The notes beneath the pieces were generated by a model. The model was not told the DNA's origin, did no database searches, and worked only from the letters and a program-made list of their open reading frames with translations. Position numbers and translations under genes: made by a program. A DNA stretch of 13,456 nucleotides from Chloroflexota bacterium. Lineage in GTDB: Bacteria > Chloroflexota > Anaerolineae > Anaerolineales > E44-bin32. Location: contig JAPLGR010000104.1 in the NCBI GenBank assembly GCA_026390045.1, positions 1 through 13,456 on the forward strand, read 5' to 3'. Positions 13,251-13,456 of this stretch are shown piece after piece; positions within the stretch are counted from its first letter, which is position 1, and the number at the start of each line of letters is the position of its first letter.

Positions 13251-13456
13251 ATGGACTTCGAGCTGTCTTCCGAGCACCGCCAGTGGCGCGCCTCCGTGCA
13301 CACCTTCTGCGCATCCGAACTGCAGCCGCATGCCGCCGAGTTCGACGAGCGCGCCGAGTTCAACGCCGAGGCGGTGCACAAGATGGCGCCGCTCGGCCTG
13401 CTCGGCATGCTTGTCCCTGAGGAGCTTGGCGGCGCAGGCCTCGACACGCTGGGCAT
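13251..13456 (+). CDS. Acyl-CoA dehydrogenase, N-terminal part (cut by window)
   Basis: Only the first 68 residues are visible. They match the N-terminal helical domain of FAD-dependent acyl-CoA dehydrogenases: MDFELSSEHRQWRASVHTF, then LQPHAAEFDE, then MAPLGLLGMLVPEELGGAGL (47-66), where the PEE-GG-G motif is a hallmark. The family catalyses alpha,beta-dehydrogenation of acyl-CoA thioesters and passes electrons to ETF. Chain-length or branched-chain specificity cannot be judged because the catalytic Glu and FAD-binding parts lie beyond the edge. GAGGAGGGG lies about 7-10 nt before ATG 13251, a strong ribosome-binding site. With the thiolase-type pair at 6739-8659 it suggests acyl-CoA metabolism in this region, although the two are not in one operon. 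Confidence 0.92.
   Translation, partial: MDFELSSEHRQWRASVHTFCASELQPHAAEFDERAEFNAEAVHKMAPLGLLGMLVPEELGGAGLDTLG

Noticed and set aside
13142..13456. Minus-strand frame at the right edge
   Set aside because: It is antisense to an unmistakable acyl-CoA dehydrogenase start with a strong ribosome-binding site.

Overview
The window is GC-rich bacterial DNA that looks like Chloroflexota, probably an Anaerolineae-type environmental genome. This placement is inferred from style: lipoproteins with Pro/Glu/Thr-rich linkers after the lipobox, a DUF6585-like membrane protein, an SCPx/archaeal-type thiolase paired with a DUF35 protein, and TTGNNN-17-TANNNT promoters. No rRNA, tRNA or marker gene confirms it. 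No CRISPR array, intact insertion sequence or phage gene is visible.

Left half (about 1-6403, all minus strand). In transcription order it holds a DeoR/AgaR-type repressor, an ABC importer of the SsuABC/TauABC/NMT1 type (ATPase, permease, lipoprotein substrate-binding protein), a hairpin terminator, an M28-family zinc peptidase with an inserted PA-like region, and a double-SIS-domain phosphosugar isomerase/deaminase that runs off the left edge. The layout suggests one catabolic module: import of a small solute, release of an amino-acid or acyl group by the peptidase, and processing of an amino-sugar phosphate by the SIS enzyme, under the DeoR repressor. The substrate cannot be read from the sequence.

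Centre (6404-6738). This divergent intergenic region has a good promoter on each strand. The minus-strand promoter, for the repressor, is embedded in small palindromes that could be operators.

Right half (6739-13456, all plus strand). First comes a two-gene unit: a thiolase-fold protein and a DUF35 OB-fold partner. The thiolase has Gly where thiolases carry the nucleophilic Cys, and the DUF35 protein has Asp/Ser at all four zinc-ribbon Cys positions. Next is a translationally coupled pair: a two-helix DUF6585-like membrane protein and an 823-residue lipoprotein with three homologous beta-sandwich repeats, a carboxypeptidase-regulatory-like domain and a C-terminal GH113-like TIM barrel. A strong terminator follows. 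After a non-coding stretch with inverted repeats and a possible transposase scrap come a dienelactone-hydrolase-family alpha/beta hydrolase and, from its own promoter, the first 68 codons of an acyl-CoA dehydrogenase cut by the right edge. The thiolase/DUF35 pair and the acyl-CoA dehydrogenase hint at acyl-CoA metabolism on this side. The most unusual item is the doubly degenerate thiolase/DUF35 pair.
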